A stretch of DNA of 50,325 nt. It comes from Oscillospiraceae bacterium (GTDB lineage: Bacteria > Bacillota > Clostridia > Oscillospirales > Oscillospiraceae). The notes beneath the pieces are model-generated. The model saw nothing but the letters and a program-made list of their open reading frames with translations, searched no databases and was not told where the DNA came from. Every line of letters starts with the position of its first letter. The stretch's first letter is position 1. Below are positions 15,863 to 24,021 of the stretch, piece after piece. Position numbers and translations under genes: made by a program. The DNA lies in contig JAFRQP010000008.1 of assembly GCA_017428565.1 (NCBI GenBank), positions 1 to 50,325 of the forward strand, read 5' to 3'.

Positions 15863-16285
15863 ATGAATCTGAGCGACGACCAGGTTTTCGCCGTCGTGCT
15901 GGTGGCGCTGGTGGCCCTGCTGGGCATTCTGATCATCATGGCGGCGGCGCGCGCCTCCGCAGAAAAGAAGAGAAAGACCGGCGGCACCGCCCCGGTCAAA
16001 AAGGCCCCCGAGGCCGAGAAGAAGCCGGAGCCGGCGAAGGACCCGGTCAAAAAGGCCCCCGAGCCCGAGAAAAAGCCCAAGCTGATGGGCTCCATGGCCC
16101 GGAAGGACGCGCCGGTCACCCCGGCGGGCGGAGATCCCGTCCGGCGGGAGGGCGAGAGCGACCGGGACAAAAAGAGCATCGACGAGCGCATCGCGGAGAA
16201 GAACGGCCAGTGGGTCTGCCGCTACTGCGAGAGCATCAACGACCATACGCTGACCATTTGCCAGGCCTGCGGCAATCCCCGTTAA
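15863..16285 (+). CDS. Single-TM protein with C-terminal RanBP2-type zinc finger
   Basis: 140 residues. One TM helix (about 8-28) is followed by basic AEKKRK, so the rest should be cytoplasmic. Then come two copies of a Lys/Pro/Glu repeat (DPVKKAPEPEKKP type), the motif KLMGSMARK, and a C-terminal finger with W-V-C-x2-C, then C-x2-C in the last 27 residues, spaced like RanBP2 fingers that bind protein or RNA. KLMGSMARK resembles KLMGRMSKK of the PP2C and the L-x-G-x-M repeats of the first subtilase. It follows the kinase by 31 bases with a GAAGGAG site. An adaptor role is likely but inferred. Confidence 0.75.
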   Translation: MNLSDDQVFAVVLVALVALLGILIIMAAARASAEKKRKTGGTAPVKKAPEAEKKPEPAKDPVKKAPEPEKKPKLMGSMARKDAPVTPAGGDPVRREGESDRDKKSIDERIAEKNGQWVCRYCESINDHTLTICQACGNPR

Positions 16286-16298
16286 GGAGGAACAGAAG

Positions 16299-17360
16299 AT
16301 GTTTTGCAAATACTGTGGAAAACCCGTGGACGAGACCACCATGCGCTGCAAGATCTGCGGCCGCCCGGTGGGACAGCTGGAGGGCGGAAACGGCTTCTGG
16401 GACCTGACGGGGGAGAAGCCCGCCGCGGAGCCCGCGGCGGACAACGCCGCCCTGCAGGAGCTGCAGGCGAAGGTGGACGGCCTGAAGGTCGAGCTCGACG
16501 CCCTGCGGGCAAAGCCCGCGGCGGTGAAAAAGAGCGGCCTGGGCGCGCTTGCGGCGCTGCTGGCCCTGCTGGCGCTGGCGGTGGCCGTCTTCGCCCTTTT
16601 CCAGCTGCGCGGCCTTGCCGGAAAGCTGGAGAAGAGCATGACGAGCCAGACCGGGCAGAGCGTGACCGTGATCCCGCCCTATCAGGGCTCTGCTCAGCAG
16701 GAGCCCGGGGAGCAGGGGAGCGCGGTGGTCCAGGATCCCGCGGACGCGGAGCAGACCAGCTCCGAGACCGGAAACGGCGAGGAGCAGCTTTCCCCGGACG
16801 AGCAGGGCACCGCGGCGGAGACGAACCGGCTGTATACCCCCTGGGAGCTGGCCCAGGATGGCCGGCTGGAGAGCTATGAGTTGGACGACGGCATCACCTA
16901 CGTGCTCTGGCCGGACTACTTTGACGGCCCCAGAGGGGAGAACGAGACCAAGCGGCAGAGCATCACCCCCCGGGATCCCATGATCCGGCAGACGGATGAG
17001 TTCCTGATCTTCAAGTCCTCCTTCCTTGGCCAGCACACGGGCGACCCCGAGCGCGGCATCGCCGCGGATCAGGGGAGCTTCGCGGTCTACTGGGCGCGGA
17101 TCGAGCTGGACGAGAACGGAAAGCCCAGCGGGGTCTTCCCCGTCGAGACGGCGCCGGATCCCCGGACACCGGATCCGGAGAAGGACCGGTTTATCGACCG
17201 GATCGCCCCGGGCAACTCCCACTCTCTGTACATCATCGGCGGCGCGGAGGACGGCGAGGAGGGCTACTACGCCCTGATCGCAGAGAAGTCCAGCGACGTC
17301 TTCGCCGGCCACTATGCCTATATCAGCGATATCATCGAGCTCTATATCCCCAATCGGTGA
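16299..17360 (+). CDS. Zinc ribbon - coiled coil - TM - extracytoplasmic domain protein
   Basis: 353 residues. An N-terminal zinc ribbon (C3, C6, C17, C20; MFCKYCGKPV...CKICG) is followed by a predicted coiled coil (about 51-72), a TM helix (about 81-103), a Ser/Gln/Glu-rich linker and an extracytoplasmic domain of about 170 residues that I do not recognise. The inside-out arrangement (ribbon inside, domain outside) repeats that of the two subtilases further on. Start ATG 16299 has AAGGAGG upstream and lies 13 bases after the previous stop. It may couple an external ligand to the cytoplasmic kinase and phosphatase. Confidence 0.75.
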   Translation: MFCKYCGKPVDETTMRCKICGRPVGQLEGGNGFWDLTGEKPAAEPAADNAALQELQAKVDGLKVELDALRAKPAAVKKSGLGALAALLALLALAVAVFALFQLRGLAGKLEKSMTSQTGQSVTVIPPYQGSAQQEPGEQGSAVVQDPADAEQTSSETGNGEEQLSPDEQGTAAETNRLYTPWELAQDGRLESYELDDGITYVLWPDYFDGPRGENETKRQSITPRDPMIRQTDEFLIFKSSFLGQHTGDPERGIAADQGSFAVYWARIELDENGKPSGVFPVETAPDPRTPDPEKDRFIDRIAPGNSHSLYIIGGAEDGEEGYYALIAEKSSDVFAGHYAYISDIIELYIPNR

Positions 17361-17384
17361 CCCGATCCAGGAACGGAGGCGGCC

Positions 17385-18356
17385 ATGGCCAGTAAATCGG
17401 AAGAAAAAAACAATATGATCGGCACGGTGGACTTCCTCTTCTCCTTTTGCGGGGAGAAAAAGCCCGGGAACGGGGAGGACAGCGTCCTCTATTCCCTGAA
17501 CATGAGCCAGGCCCTGGTGGGCGTGTTCGACGGCTGCGGCGGCTCCGGCGCCAGCCAGTACGGCGGTCTGCAGAACAAAACCGGCGCTTATGTGGCCTCC
17601 CGCGCCGCCTCGGCGGCCTATCGGGACTGGTTCGATTCTCTGGAGCCGGGGAAGGAGCCCTATCCCCAGGAGATCAAGGCCCGTATTCTGGAGTATCTCA
17701 GGCTCTGCGAGTCGAAGGGCGGCTCCGGCGGCGGCAGCAAGCTCATGGGCCGCATGTCCAAGAAGCTGCCCACCACCGCGGCGGTGGCCATCGCCCGGCC
17801 GGCCCGGGGCGGACTGGCGGACGTGCAGCTCCACTGGGCGGGGGACTCCCGGGTCTATCTGCTGGACGGGGAGGGCCTTGCCCAGCTCACCGAGGACGAC
17901 CTGGGCGGCATCGACGCCATGCGGAACCTGTCCGAGGACGGTGTGCTCACCAACGCGATCAATCTGACCACGGATTTCAGCATCCACAGCGCCCGCATCA
18001 CCGTGGGGCGGCCCTGCCTGCTCTTTGCCTCGACAGACGGCTGCTTCGGCTATCTGTCCACCCCCATGGAATTTGAGTATCTGCTGCTGAGCACCCTGCA
18101 GGCCGCGCCCAACGCCGCCGCCTGGGAGAAGGCGCTGGAGCAGGCGGTCGGGGAGACCGCCGGGGACGACTATACCGTCAGCGGCATGGCTCTGGGCTTC
18201 GGCAGCTTCGACAATCTGAAGCGCCAGCTGGCCGGGCGGACGGGGGAGCTGTACCGCAACTACATCCGCGGCCTGGAGAGCTGCACCAAGGAGGAAAAGC
18301 AGCAGCTCTGGGAGCATTACAAGAATCACTATCACCGCTATCTCTGCCGCCCCTGA
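17385..18356 (+). CDS. PP2C-type protein phosphatase
   Basis: 323 residues, cytoplasmic. The metal-binding residues of PPM phosphatases are all present: D49 in VFDGCGG, D154 in WAGDSRVYLL, D218 in STDGCF, and D261-D262 in GDDYTV. A Gly/Ser-rich insert carries KLMGRMSKK (from residue 119), a motif shared with the small TM/zinc-finger protein and the first subtilase. It should remove phosphates placed by the kinase encoded two genes upstream; vWA, kinase and PP2C together form the TerY-P-like core. The ATG at 17385 follows GGAGGCGGCC. A C-terminal helical extension of about 50 residues has no known motif. Confidence 0.9.
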   Translation: MASKSEEKNNMIGTVDFLFSFCGEKKPGNGEDSVLYSLNMSQALVGVFDGCGGSGASQYGGLQNKTGAYVASRAASAAYRDWFDSLEPGKEPYPQEIKARILEYLRLCESKGGSGGGSKLMGRMSKKLPTTAAVAIARPARGGLADVQLHWAGDSRVYLLDGEGLAQLTEDDLGGIDAMRNLSEDGVLTNAINLTTDFSIHSARITVGRPCLLFASTDGCFGYLSTPMEFEYLLLSTLQAAPNAAAWEKALEQAVGETAGDDYTVSGMALGFGSFDNLKRQLAGRTGELYRNYIRGLESCTKEEKQQLWEHYKNHYHRYLCRP

Positions 18357-18425
18357 GACGGGAAAAAGTCTTATCCTTGCATGACCGTTCCGTGTAAATC
18401 GAAAAGGTATGACAGGAGGTTTCTT

Positions 18426-19316
18426 ATGAAAGAAAAACTGTTTCAGCCCAAGGCACTGAGAATCCTTGTCTGTATCCTGCTGGTGGCAAGCCTTGCGACC
18501 CTGTTTTTGCCCTGGGAGACGCTGACCATTGACGGAAAGCCCATGGGAGAACACTTGCGGCGGCTCGGCGTCCCGGTGGATGCGGCGCGGCAAATGCTGG
18601 GAAACGAGCTGACAAACGAGTTTGGCGGCGACGGGATGCTTCTTGCAATGGACAGCATTCTGACGGGCAAGACCTCCTTTGTGCAGCGGGCTCGGATCCT
18701 GGGGAAAACGGGAGACACGCTGCAGAACATGACCGGCCCGATGCTGGAGATCCTGGCCGAGTCCGGCCTTCAGGATACAGAGGAAGGGCCGCTCGTGATG
18801 AAGATGCTCCGGATGGTTCTGGAATGGGGGAGAGATGAGATGTACCTCTTTGCCGGGATCTATTGGGGCGTGATGGTGCTGATGGTTCTGCTTGCGGCGC
18901 TGGCCTTCTTCTGCTTCTGCAAGGGCAAGCGGGGCGGCATGATCCCCTATCTGGTGCTCTCAGCCTGCCTGTGCGGGATCACGGCCTTTGGCGTCTGGCA
19001 GGCAAACAGCCTTATGAACCTGTATGCGGAGCTGCTGCAGTCGGTTCCGGATTTCCAGATGGGGCTGTCGGTGGTGGGCATCCACAGCCTGCGGAATCTG
19101 TACGGCCTGGGCTGCGGCGCCTGGCTGTGCGTGCTGTTCGCGGCTCTGGCCTTTGCCCTCAGCTTTGTGAAACCCCGTACCCCCGCCCATGAGGCGTTGA
19201 CGGAGACACCGAAGGAGCCGGAAGCTGCAACGGCAAGCGATCCTGCTCCTCAGAAGGAAGAGCCGGAAGCCCTTGAAGCCGCTGCCCCGGAGAGCGGGGA
19301 GCAGACGCAGGTCTGA
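18426..19316 (+). CDS. Four-TM membrane protein of the cluster family, without zinc ribbon
   Basis: 296 residues. It is the first of eight paralogues that share an N-terminal TM helix ending in LATLFLPW, an extracytoplasmic segment, three more TM helices and a GxGAWL motif before the last one. TM helices lie at about 11-30, 143-165, 172-192 and 230-250. The cytoplasmic tail is acidic and Ala/Pro/Glu-rich and lacks the zinc ribbons of most paralogues. ATG 18426 follows ACAGGAGG. Function unknown; the family may be the membrane scaffold of the system. Two strong hairpins follow the gene. Confidence 0.75.
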   Translation: MKEKLFQPKALRILVCILLVASLATLFLPWETLTIDGKPMGEHLRRLGVPVDAARQMLGNELTNEFGGDGMLLAMDSILTGKTSFVQRARILGKTGDTLQNMTGPMLEILAESGLQDTEEGPLVMKMLRMVLEWGRDEMYLFAGIYWGVMVLMVLLAALAFFCFCKGKRGGMIPYLVLSACLCGITAFGVWQANSLMNLYAELLQSVPDFQMGLSVVGIHSLRNLYGLGCGAWLCVLFAALAFALSFVKPRTPAHEALTETPKEPEAATASDPAPQKEEPEALEAAAPESGEQTQV

Positions 19317-19327
19317 GCCTGAAAACA

Positions 19328-19388
19328 GGGAACCCGGCGCAGCCCGGGTTCCCGCAGGACTGAGCCATGAGACGCTCATGGCTGAGTC
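19328..19388 (+). other. Two tandem intercistronic hairpins
   Basis: A 10-bp perfect stem (19328-19337 with 19344-19353) is followed by a 14-bp stem with one mismatch (19358-19371 with 19375-19388) and a three-base loop. Neither is followed by a T run, so they are better candidates for RNA processing or stability elements than for terminators. They separate the first two four-TM genes. Confidence 0.6.
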
Positions 19389-19457
19389 GTGCAAGTAAAG
19401 CTGCGCGTGGGAGGCGCAAACCGCGCCGCCCGATCAACTTGGAAAGAGAGTGATGCT

Positions 19458-21269
19458 ATGCCTGCGAAAACCAAGACTTCCCTGGTGATGAAGATCGTCG
19501 CCGTGGTGCTGATCCTGGCCAGCGCCGCCATGCTGTTTCTGCCCTGGATGAAGGTGTCCGTCTCCATGAACGGCATGACCCTGTCCGGCAGCGAGATCGT
19601 TCAGATGTCCGGCCAGAGCATGGACGCGTTCAGGATGGAGATCCGGGAAAAGGCTAATGAACTCGCCGAGGACGCGCAGTGGGACTACGGCATCCAGCTG
19701 GACGCGGAGAAGCTGATCGACACCATGATGCTGATCGTGCGCTTTTCCTGGTCCCCCTTCTCCCTGAGCAAGCTCCTGGGGAACGTAAAGAGCCTGACGC
19801 CGCAGCTGATGCGGATCGTGGAGCAGGAGAGCGGCTACATGAGCGCCACCTTCCAGGAGGCCTCCTCCAAGCTGGGCCTGGCCCGGATCGTGCTGCTGAT
19901 CCTCCTGATCCTGACCCTGGCCATGGCCGCTGTCGCCGTTGTCTGCGCGCTGACGGATCATAAGCTGGGCATGATCCCGTATCTGGTCTTTGCGCTGATC
20001 CTGCTGGTGCTCTTTATCGTGCTGATCGCCGTCGCCAACAATCATATGGGCGAGATCGGCGCGCTGATGGACTCCGGCAATGAGTTTGCCAATTCTGTTT
20101 CCCTCCGCATCGGCGTGGGCGGCATCCTGTGCCTGGTCTTCGCCGTTCTGGGCTTTGTGGCCATGTTCCTCCCCATCGGGAAGAGAGAAGTCGCTTATGC
20201 CGGGACCCCCGCCCGCGCCATGAGCTGGATCTGCCCCGGCTGCGGCGCGAAGCGCAAGGCCGGCGAGCAGTTCTGCCTGAACTGCGGCGCCAGGCGGCCG
20301 GAGTCCGCTCCGCCGCGCCCCGCGGTCCCCGCCGGCTGGAAGTGCCCCACCTGCGGCACCATGCTCAAGGCGGACCAGCGCTTCTGCCTGTACTGCGGCA
20401 CCAAGCAGCCCGAGCAGGCAGCCCACGCCGGGGACGGCATGTTTGCCCCGAAGGGCCCCGCCGCCGGAAGCAGCTGCGCCAAGTGCGGCGCTCCTCTGAA
20501 AGCCAATCAGAAATTCTGCCCCGCCTGCGGCGCCAAGCAGCCGGAGGCCGCGGCTCCCGTACCTGTGACCCGCGCCCCCGCCGGCTGGACCTGCCCGGGC
20601 TGCGGCGCCAAGCTGAAGGCCAGCCAGAAATTCTGCCCCACCTGCGGCGCCAAGCAGCCGGAGGGCGCGGCTCCCGCGCCTGCGATCCGTGTCCCCACCG
20701 GCTGGACCTGCCCGGGCTGCGGCGCCAAACTGAAGGCCAGCCAGAAATTCTGCCCCACCTGCGGCGCCAAGCAGCCGGAGACGGCGGCCCCCGCCGCTCC
20801 CGCCGGCTGGACCTGCCCCAGCTGCGGCAGCAAGCTGCTTGACAGCCAGAAATTCTGCCCCCGCTGCGGCACGAAGAAGCCGGAGCCCGTCGCCCCGGCT
20901 CCCGCGCCGGCCAAGGCGCCCGCCGTCTGCGCGGCCTGCGGCGCCGCGCTGCTGGAGGGCATGCCCTTCTGCCCCAAGTGCGGCACCCGCGTTGAGCAGC
21001 CCAAGGAGGAGCTTTGGGCCGCCCCCGCCATCCCTGCGGAGGAGCCTGCGGCCCCGAAGGAAGAGACGCCGCTTCCCCTCGTTCCGGAGATGCCCGCCGT
21101 CCCGGAGGAGCCCGCGGCGCCTGTGATCCCGGACGTTCCGGCGATCCCGGAAGTCCCGGTGATTCCCGAGACCCCTGTGATCCCCGAGGCCCCCGTGATC
21201 CCGGCCCCGCCGGTGAACCCTGAGCCTTCTTTCGGCGGCTTCCAGGTCCCCGGTGACGATGACCTGTAA
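19458..21269 (+). CDS. Four-TM protein with seven cytoplasmic zinc ribbons and acidic DDDL tail
   Basis: 603 residues. The N-terminal four-TM domain (LASAAMLFLPW motif; helices to about residue 240) is followed by seven C-x2-C-G...F-C-x2-C-G zinc ribbons between about 259 and 513, joined by Ala/Pro linkers with a GWxCP lead. Next comes a proline hinge of repeated VIPExP units, then the C-terminal sequence GGFQVPGDDDL. The RKK/GKR flanks place the ribbons in the cytoplasm. Ribbons 4 and 5 are nearly identical at the DNA level, a recent duplication. Start ATG 19458, after GGAAAGAGAG. This is the largest ribbon array here and a candidate hub for binding the kinase or other partners. Double zinc ribbons (DZR type) usually bind proteins or nucleic acids; which applies is unknown. 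Confidence 0.85.
   Translation: MPAKTKTSLVMKIVAVVLILASAAMLFLPWMKVSVSMNGMTLSGSEIVQMSGQSMDAFRMEIREKANELAEDAQWDYGIQLDAEKLIDTMMLIVRFSWSPFSLSKLLGNVKSLTPQLMRIVEQESGYMSATFQEASSKLGLARIVLLILLILTLAMAAVAVVCALTDHKLGMIPYLVFALILLVLFIVLIAVANNHMGEIGALMDSGNEFANSVSLRIGVGGILCLVFAVLGFVAMFLPIGKREVAYAGTPARAMSWICPGCGAKRKAGEQFCLNCGARRPESAPPRPAVPAGWKCPTCGTMLKADQRFCLYCGTKQPEQAAHAGDGMFAPKGPAAGSSCAKCGAPLKANQKFCPACGAKQPEAAAPVPVTRAPAGWTCPGCGAKLKASQKFCPTCGAKQPEGAAPAPAIRVPTGWTCPGCGAKLKASQKFCPTCGAKQPETAAPAAPAGWTCPSCGSKLLDSQKFCPRCGTKKPEPVAPAPAPAKAPAVCAACGAALLEGMPFCPKCGTRVEQPKEELWAAPAIPAEEPAAPKEETPLPLVPEMPAVPEEPAAPVIPDVPAIPEVPVIPETPVIPEAPVIPAPPVNPEPSFGGFQVPGDDDL
20583..20820 (+). repeat. 117-bp tandem coding repeat (zinc-ribbon units)
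   Basis: Units beginning GGCTGGACCTGCCC start at 20583 and 20700 (period 117 bases, 39 codons) with very few differences, and a third begins at 20804 after a shorter linker. Each unit codes for one zinc ribbon plus its linker. In-frame gain or loss of units would change ribbon number without breaking the gene. Confidence 0.85.
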
Positions 21270-21284
21270 GCACGGACCAATACC

Positions 21285-21312
21285 CTTCCCGGAGGCAAAA
21301 GCCTCCGGGAAG
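21285..21312 (+). other. Intercistronic hairpin without T run
   Basis: A perfect 12-bp stem (21285-21296 with 21301-21312) and AAAA loop lie between two genes of the cluster. It is followed by AGAGAAAGCG, not T, so it is more likely an mRNA processing or stability element than a terminator. Confidence 0.6.
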
Positions 21313-21329
21313 AGAAAGCGAGCGAAAAC

Positions 21330-22328
21330 ATGCCAAAGCGCAAAAGCCCCGTATTTGTGAAAATCATCGCCTGTCTGCTCCTGCTGGGCAGCTTTGCCTG
21401 CTTCTTTCTGCCCCAGCTGCCCTGGCTGAAGCTGTCCGCGGACGTTGGGCCCGACAAGGTGCGCATGAACCCCGGCGAGCTCATCCAGGCCTTTACCGGC
21501 ATGGACGCCGATACCGCCAAGGACATGGCTCTGGAGCGCATGAGCAGTCTTGGCCTCCCTCTTGACACGGTCTCCCTGTCCAGCCTGCTGGACCGGGTGC
21601 TGGATGGCCATTTCCGGCTGCTGGACTTCCCCCTGCTCTGCGGGGAGATCGGCGTTCTCTGCCGGGATCTCCAGCGGCCCGACGTGGGCCGGCAGCTGGA
21701 CACGGCAAAGCTGGTGCTCTGGATCGTGATCGGCCTGCTGGCCCTGCTGGGCGTGATCGCCCTGATCTGCCTGCTGACGGATCACCGCTGGGGCATCCTG
21801 CCCTATTTCCTGCTGGCCGCGCTGATCACGGCGGGCCTGTACCTGCTGCGCGCCGAGCTGAACCGGACCCTGGTGGAGGAGAGCGACGCGCTGCTCTCCG
21901 GCGTCGGGCTCAGCGGCGTCATCGCCCTGCTGGGCGTGGACGTGGAGCTGGTGAAGATGGGCATCGGCGCGCTGCTCTGCCCCTTCCTGGCGCTGCTGGC
22001 CATGCTGCTGCTGTGCATCCGCAAAAAGAAGAGCGCCGCAAGCCCCTATCCCGCGCGGAGAGAGCCCACAGGCAGCGCCCAGGCGCCCCGCCCCCGGGAA
22101 GAGGGCTGGACCTGCCCCAACTGCGGACGGATCTGCGAGCGGGACGGCAATTTCTGCAAGTTCTGCGGGACCGAGCGTCCCAGACTTCCCGGCGCCCTGT
22201 TCTGCCCCTCCTGCGGCGTCCAGCTCACCCCGGGCGCGACCTTCTGCAGCGAATGCGGCAGCCCGGTCCGCGCGCCGCGGATGGAGGAGAGCACGATCTT
22301 CCGCATGCCCGGGGAAGACGGACGCTGA
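21330..22328 (+). CDS. Four-TM protein with two zinc ribbons
   Basis: 332 residues, a paralogue of the preceding gene. The first TM helix ends FFLPQLPW; three further helices follow at about 130-150, 160-180 and 205-230, then RKKKSAASPYPARR, marking the cytoplasmic side. Two zinc ribbons (from about 262 and 292) have C-x2-C-G...F-C-x2-C-G spacing. The C-terminus is MPGEDGR, acidic but without the D-x-D-L end. The extracytoplasmic segment between TM1 and TM2 (about 30-125) differs strongly from its paralogues, so that side may meet different partners. Confidence 0.8.
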   Translation: MPKRKSPVFVKIIACLLLLGSFACFFLPQLPWLKLSADVGPDKVRMNPGELIQAFTGMDADTAKDMALERMSSLGLPLDTVSLSSLLDRVLDGHFRLLDFPLLCGEIGVLCRDLQRPDVGRQLDTAKLVLWIVIGLLALLGVIALICLLTDHRWGILPYFLLAALITAGLYLLRAELNRTLVEESDALLSGVGLSGVIALLGVDVELVKMGIGALLCPFLALLAMLLLCIRKKKSAASPYPARREPTGSAQAPRPREEGWTCPNCGRICERDGNFCKFCGTERPRLPGALFCPSCGVQLTPGATFCSECGSPVRAPRMEESTIFRMPGEDGR

Positions 22329-22349
22329 GCGCTGCTTTTGCAGTAACGG

Positions 22350-22378
22350 CTGCCCCGGCTCCCGCGGGAGCAAGGCAG
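22350..22378 (+). other. Intercistronic palindrome
   Basis: GCTCCCGCGGGAGC (22358-22371) is a perfect 14-base palindrome extended by CTGCC (22350-22354) and GGCAG (22374-22378). It lies between two cluster genes, with TTTT four bases later, so weak termination is possible. Confidence 0.5.
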
Positions 22379-22423
22379 TTTTGCTGAACCAAGTATACAT
22401 GTGAGAAGAAAGGAAGGAATCCT

Positions 22424-23089
22424 ATGGAATTCGGTAAAAAGCAAATCACGCTGTTCAAGGCGATCTCCCTGGCGCTGATCGTCACCTGCTTCTTCACGAT
22501 CTTCATGAATTGGCTGGGCGCGTCCATGATGGGGATGCACGCCGGAGCCAACATGTTCGGCACCAGCTTCAAGGGCTGGACGAACGGCACCAGCTTCTGG
22601 TCGGTCATGCTGATCATCAACGCCATCCTGCTGATCCTGCTGGCAGCTCTTGCCATTTACGGGCTGCTCAAGGACAAGAACAGCCTGGTGCTGCCCTTCG
22701 CCGTCGTGGGCTTCATCAGCTTTTTCCTGGCGGTGTTCCAGAAGGCCTTTCTGGGCGTCGGAAGCGAAATGCATGTTGGTCTCGGCGCCTGGCTGATGCT
22801 CTTCCTGAGCCTGCTGGCCTTCGGCTTCGCCGCGCTGGACAATCTGGCGGCCGGCAAGAAGATCCTGAGCTTGGAGGACTTCGGCATCAAGGGCGGCCTG
22901 CCCAAGATCAACCTCGGCGCCGCCGGCGGCTGGACCTGCCCCAGCTGCGGCGCCAGACAGGGCGCTGCCCAGCGCTTCTGTGACCGCTGCGGCACCCAGA
23001 AGCCGGAGCCTCCCCGCTGCCCCGCCTGCGGCGAGCTGGCCAAGCCCGGCGAGCTCTTCTGCTCCAACTGCGGCAGCCGTATTTCCTGA
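22424..23089 (+). CDS. Four-TM protein with two zinc ribbons
   Basis: 221 residues. A shorter paralogue: TM1 (about 8-28) lacks the full FLPW motif (FTIFMNWLG), the extracytoplasmic loop is only about 30 residues, and TM2-TM4 follow closely, with GLGAWLMLF before the last helix. The cytoplasmic tail carries two ribbons from about residues 172 and 199, joined by PEPPR exactly as in the gene at 24022. It ends at the second ribbon (NCGSRIS), without the acidic tail. Start ATG 22424, after GAAAGGAAGG. Confidence 0.8.
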   Translation: MEFGKKQITLFKAISLALIVTCFFTIFMNWLGASMMGMHAGANMFGTSFKGWTNGTSFWSVMLIINAILLILLAALAIYGLLKDKNSLVLPFAVVGFISFFLAVFQKAFLGVGSEMHVGLGAWLMLFLSLLAFGFAALDNLAAGKKILSLEDFGIKGGLPKINLGAAGGWTCPSCGARQGAAQRFCDRCGTQKPEPPRCPACGELAKPGELFCSNCGSRIS

Positions 23090-23220
23090 GAAAAACGCCG
23101 TCTGAAGTCCGCGGCCTTTGCCCCTCCGATCTGGACGGTTCGACGATCCTCCTGCGAGGGCGCAGCGCGGCGGCGCTCCGTCTGAAAGAAAAACGAGAAC
23201 AAAGAGAAAGGATGATTTCC

Positions 23221-23946
23221 ATGCCGTTTGATTTTCGTTCCCTGTCCCTGTTCAAGATCATCGCTCTGGCCCTTGCCGTCCTCTGCATTGTCATGCTGTT
23301 CCTGCCCTGGGTCCGCGTGTCGGTGAGCCTGGTGGATGCGTCTGAGAGCGGAAACGCCTTCAAGACCGGCCTCGCCGATGCGAAAAGTTTCTGGTCCTTT
23401 ATGCTGGGCGTGTTTGCCGTTCTCGCCATCCTGGCCGTCCTTCTGGCGGCCTTCGGGATCCTGACGGACCGCACGACCCTTGCCCTGGCGCTGTCGTGCC
23501 TCGCGGTGCTGATGTTCCTCTTCGCCCTCTTCCAGGTCCTGCACATCAAGAGCGAGATGAAGGGGGCCATGGCCGGCTATTCCGCCTATTTCAAGGATCT
23601 GGTCAAGGTCCGCATCGGGATCGGCGGCTGGCTGTTCCTGCTCTTCGGCCTGGGCTCCTTCGGCGTGCTGGCCTATGAGTCCCACAGCCAGGGCCGCGGG
23701 ATCGTGGACTTCTCCCAGTTCAGCCAGGTGGGCGAGATGCTGCCTGTCAAGAACATCAAGCTGCCCAGCTTCGGGAAGAAGGACGCCGGAGAGCGTCCCG
23801 CCCCCCGCGCCAAGGCCCGTTCCGCCGCCCGCGGCAAGGTCGTTGCCGAGGCGCGCCCCGGCGCCTGGATCTGCCCCAACTGCGGCGCGAACATGAGCGC
23901 CCGCCGGGATCGCTGCACCCTCTGCGGCGAGGAAAAGCCCGAGTAA
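23221..23946 (+). CDS. Four-TM protein with one zinc ribbon (tandem duplicate A)
   Basis: 241 residues. Its N-terminus (PFDFRSLSLFKIIALAL...VLCIVMLFLPWV) is nearly the same as that of the next gene, showing tandem duplication. Four TM helices are followed by a basic, Arg/Ala-rich linker and a single ribbon (CPNCGANMSARRDRCTLCG, from about residue 219) that uses RC in place of the usual FC. I start at ATG 23221 rather than 23212 because AAAGGA sits eight bases before 23221 but directly abuts 23212. The gene is preceded by about 130 bases with no visible promoter. Confidence 0.8.
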   Translation: MPFDFRSLSLFKIIALALAVLCIVMLFLPWVRVSVSLVDASESGNAFKTGLADAKSFWSFMLGVFAVLAILAVLLAAFGILTDRTTLALALSCLAVLMFLFALFQVLHIKSEMKGAMAGYSAYFKDLVKVRIGIGGWLFLLFGLGSFGVLAYESHSQGRGIVDFSQFSQVGEMLPVKNIKLPSFGKKDAGERPAPRAKARSAARGKVVAEARPGAWICPNCGANMSARRDRCTLCGEEKPE

Positions 23947-24021
23947 GCCCGCTTCCGACACGGAGAAAGCTGTATTCTGCCTGAGGAAAGCTCAGGAAAA
24001 AATAAAGAAAGGATGATCCCC

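Noticed and set aside
19434-22400. Very long minus-strand reading frame (988 codons) opposite the zinc-ribbon genes
   Set aside because: Antisense shadow of high-GC coding DNA; no ribosome site, and its Gly/Ala/Gln/Arg-rich composition follows the codons of the real genes opposite.
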